A stretch of DNA of 64,000 nt, from contig NZ_BAAAUN010000001.1 in NCBI RefSeq assembly GCF_039533965.1, forward strand, positions 2,578,950 to 2,642,949, given 5' to 3'. Below, piece after piece: positions 63,365 to 64,000 of the stretch (positions are counted from its first letter, which is position 1; every line of letters begins with the position of its first letter). The notes under the pieces were generated by a model. That model searched no databases. It was not told the origin of the DNA and saw nothing but the letters and a program-made list of their open reading frames with translations. The translations under genes were made by a program, and so were the position numbers. Source of the stretch: Microbacterium luteolum. Lineage in GTDB: Bacteria; Actinomycetota; Actinomycetes; Actinomycetales; Microbacteriaceae.

Positions 63365-64000
63365 CTAGGCGGTGAGGATCTCGGCGGCCTCCGCGGCCGG
63401 GAACTCGACGGAGGCGTCGTCAATATCGGCGAGGAAGTGCTCCGCGTCGAGGGCGGCGATCGTGCCCGTGCCGGCAGCCGTGATGGCCTGGCGGTAGGTC
63501 GGGTCGATGACGTCGCCGGCGGCGAAGACACCGGGGACCGAGGTGACCGAGGACCGGCCGTCGACCCAGATCGTGCCCTCGGCGGTCAGCTTCAGCTTGT
63601 CGTGCACGAGGTGCGTGCGCGGGTCGTTGCCGATCGCGATGAACAGACCGTCGAGCGGCAGGTCGCTCAGCGTGCCGTCGACGGTGTTGCGCAGCTGCAC
63701 GCCGGTGACGGAGTCGCCACCGAGGACCTCGGTGACCTCGCTGTTCCACACGAACTCGATCTTCTCGTTCGCGAAGGCGCGCTCCTGCATGATCTTCGAG
63801 GCACGCAGGGTGTCCTTGCGGTGGATCACGTAGACCTTGTCGGCGAAGCGCGTGAGGAACGTCGCCTCTTCCATCGCCGAGTCGCCGCCTCCGACGACCG
63901 CGATGGTCTTCTGGCGGAAGAAGAACCCGTCGCACGTGGCGCACCAGGAGACGCCGTATCCGGAGAGGCGCTCCTCGCCCGCGATGTCGAGCTTGCGGTA
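63365..64000 (-). CDS. trxB: Thioredoxin reductase, N-terminus beyond window edge
   Basis: At least 210 C-terminal residues are present; the start lies beyond 64000. The redox-active CATC is visible in VSWCATCDGFFFRQ, then the NADPH-binding GGGDSAMEEA and HRKDTLRASKIMQ, and the FAD-binding GVFAAGDVIDPTYRQAI. It transfers electrons from NADPH to thioredoxin. Confidence 0.97.
   Translation of the reverse strand, partial: YRKLDIAGEERLSGYGVSWCATCDGFFFRQKTIAVVGGGDSAMEEATFLTRFADKVYVIHRKDTLRASKIMQERAFANEKIEFVWNSEVTEVLGGDSVTGVQLRNTVDGTLSDLPLDGLFIAIGNDPRTHLVHDKLKLTAEGTIWVDGRSSVTSVPGVFAAGDVIDPTYRQAITAAGTGTIAALDAEHFLADIDDASVEFPAAEAAEILTA

Overview
The window is about 64 kb of high-GC actinobacterial chromosome centred on the replication origin. 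The gene order (tRNA-Leu, fhaA-fhaB-pstP-ftsW-pbpA-pknA-pknB, trpG, sortase, crgA, rhomboid, ppiA, tRNA-Ile/Ala, DUF3566-gyrA-gyrB, dciA, recF, dnaN, oriC, dnaA, rpmH-rnpA-yidD-yidC-jag-rsmG-parA-parB, trxA-trxB) is the classic actinobacterial origin neighbourhood. Very short leaderless promoters, class E sortase chemistry and the dispersed repeats suggest Microbacteriaceae, most likely Microbacterium. That assignment is an inference from gene order and style, not from a database search.

Layout. 0-9 kb is metabolic and regulatory: aldo/keto reductase, a divergent SDR/MarR pair with two tandem operators, a siderophore-interacting protein, a lipoprotein, a Gfo/Idh/MocA oxidoreductase, a two-component operon, a DUF998 membrane protein and an alpha/beta hydrolase. 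9-13.7 kb looks accessory: a patatin-like phospholipase with a membrane C-terminus, a standalone HNH protein and an ApeA-type HEPN protein, ending at a tRNA-Leu whose 3' end is partly duplicated nearby. 13.7-22.7 kb is the FHA / Ser-Thr kinase / peptidoglycan synthesis operon. 22.7-26.5 kb holds trpG, a 51-residue membrane protein, sortase E, crgA, rhomboid and cyclophilin. 26.6-35.5 kb is mixed housekeeping (YbaK, Nudix, M24 peptidase, ilvD, an XRE regulator) and a large Ig-repeat surface protein ending in an LAATG sorting motif that fits the sortase E. 35.6-42.7 kb has a large LuxR regulator, two tRNAs, a DUF4097/LuxR/kinase operon and a VIT1-type transporter. 42.8-53.2 kb runs on the minus strand: dnaA-dnaN-recF-dciA-gyrB-gyrA-DUF3566, with oriC between dnaN and dnaA. 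53.4-60.3 kb runs on the plus strand: rpmH to parB, with seven parS sites. 60.4-64 kb has a sugar transporter, small proteins, and trxA/trxB (the latter cut by the window edge).

The most unusual signal is a five-copy intergenic element of about 80-95 bp. Its central ~56 bases are almost invariant, but its flanking arms differ in every copy while staying perfectly or almost perfectly self-complementary. This is compensated variation, so the element must be a selected structure or a mobile unit that inserts into hairpins. Other structures include a dispersed palindromic repeat (TGGGTCCCTGAGC..TGTCGAAGGG), an oriC-like GTTAAC/DnaA-box module beside tRNA-Ala, a pair of DnaA boxes outside oriC, parA starting inside a parS site, and many leaderless promoters.
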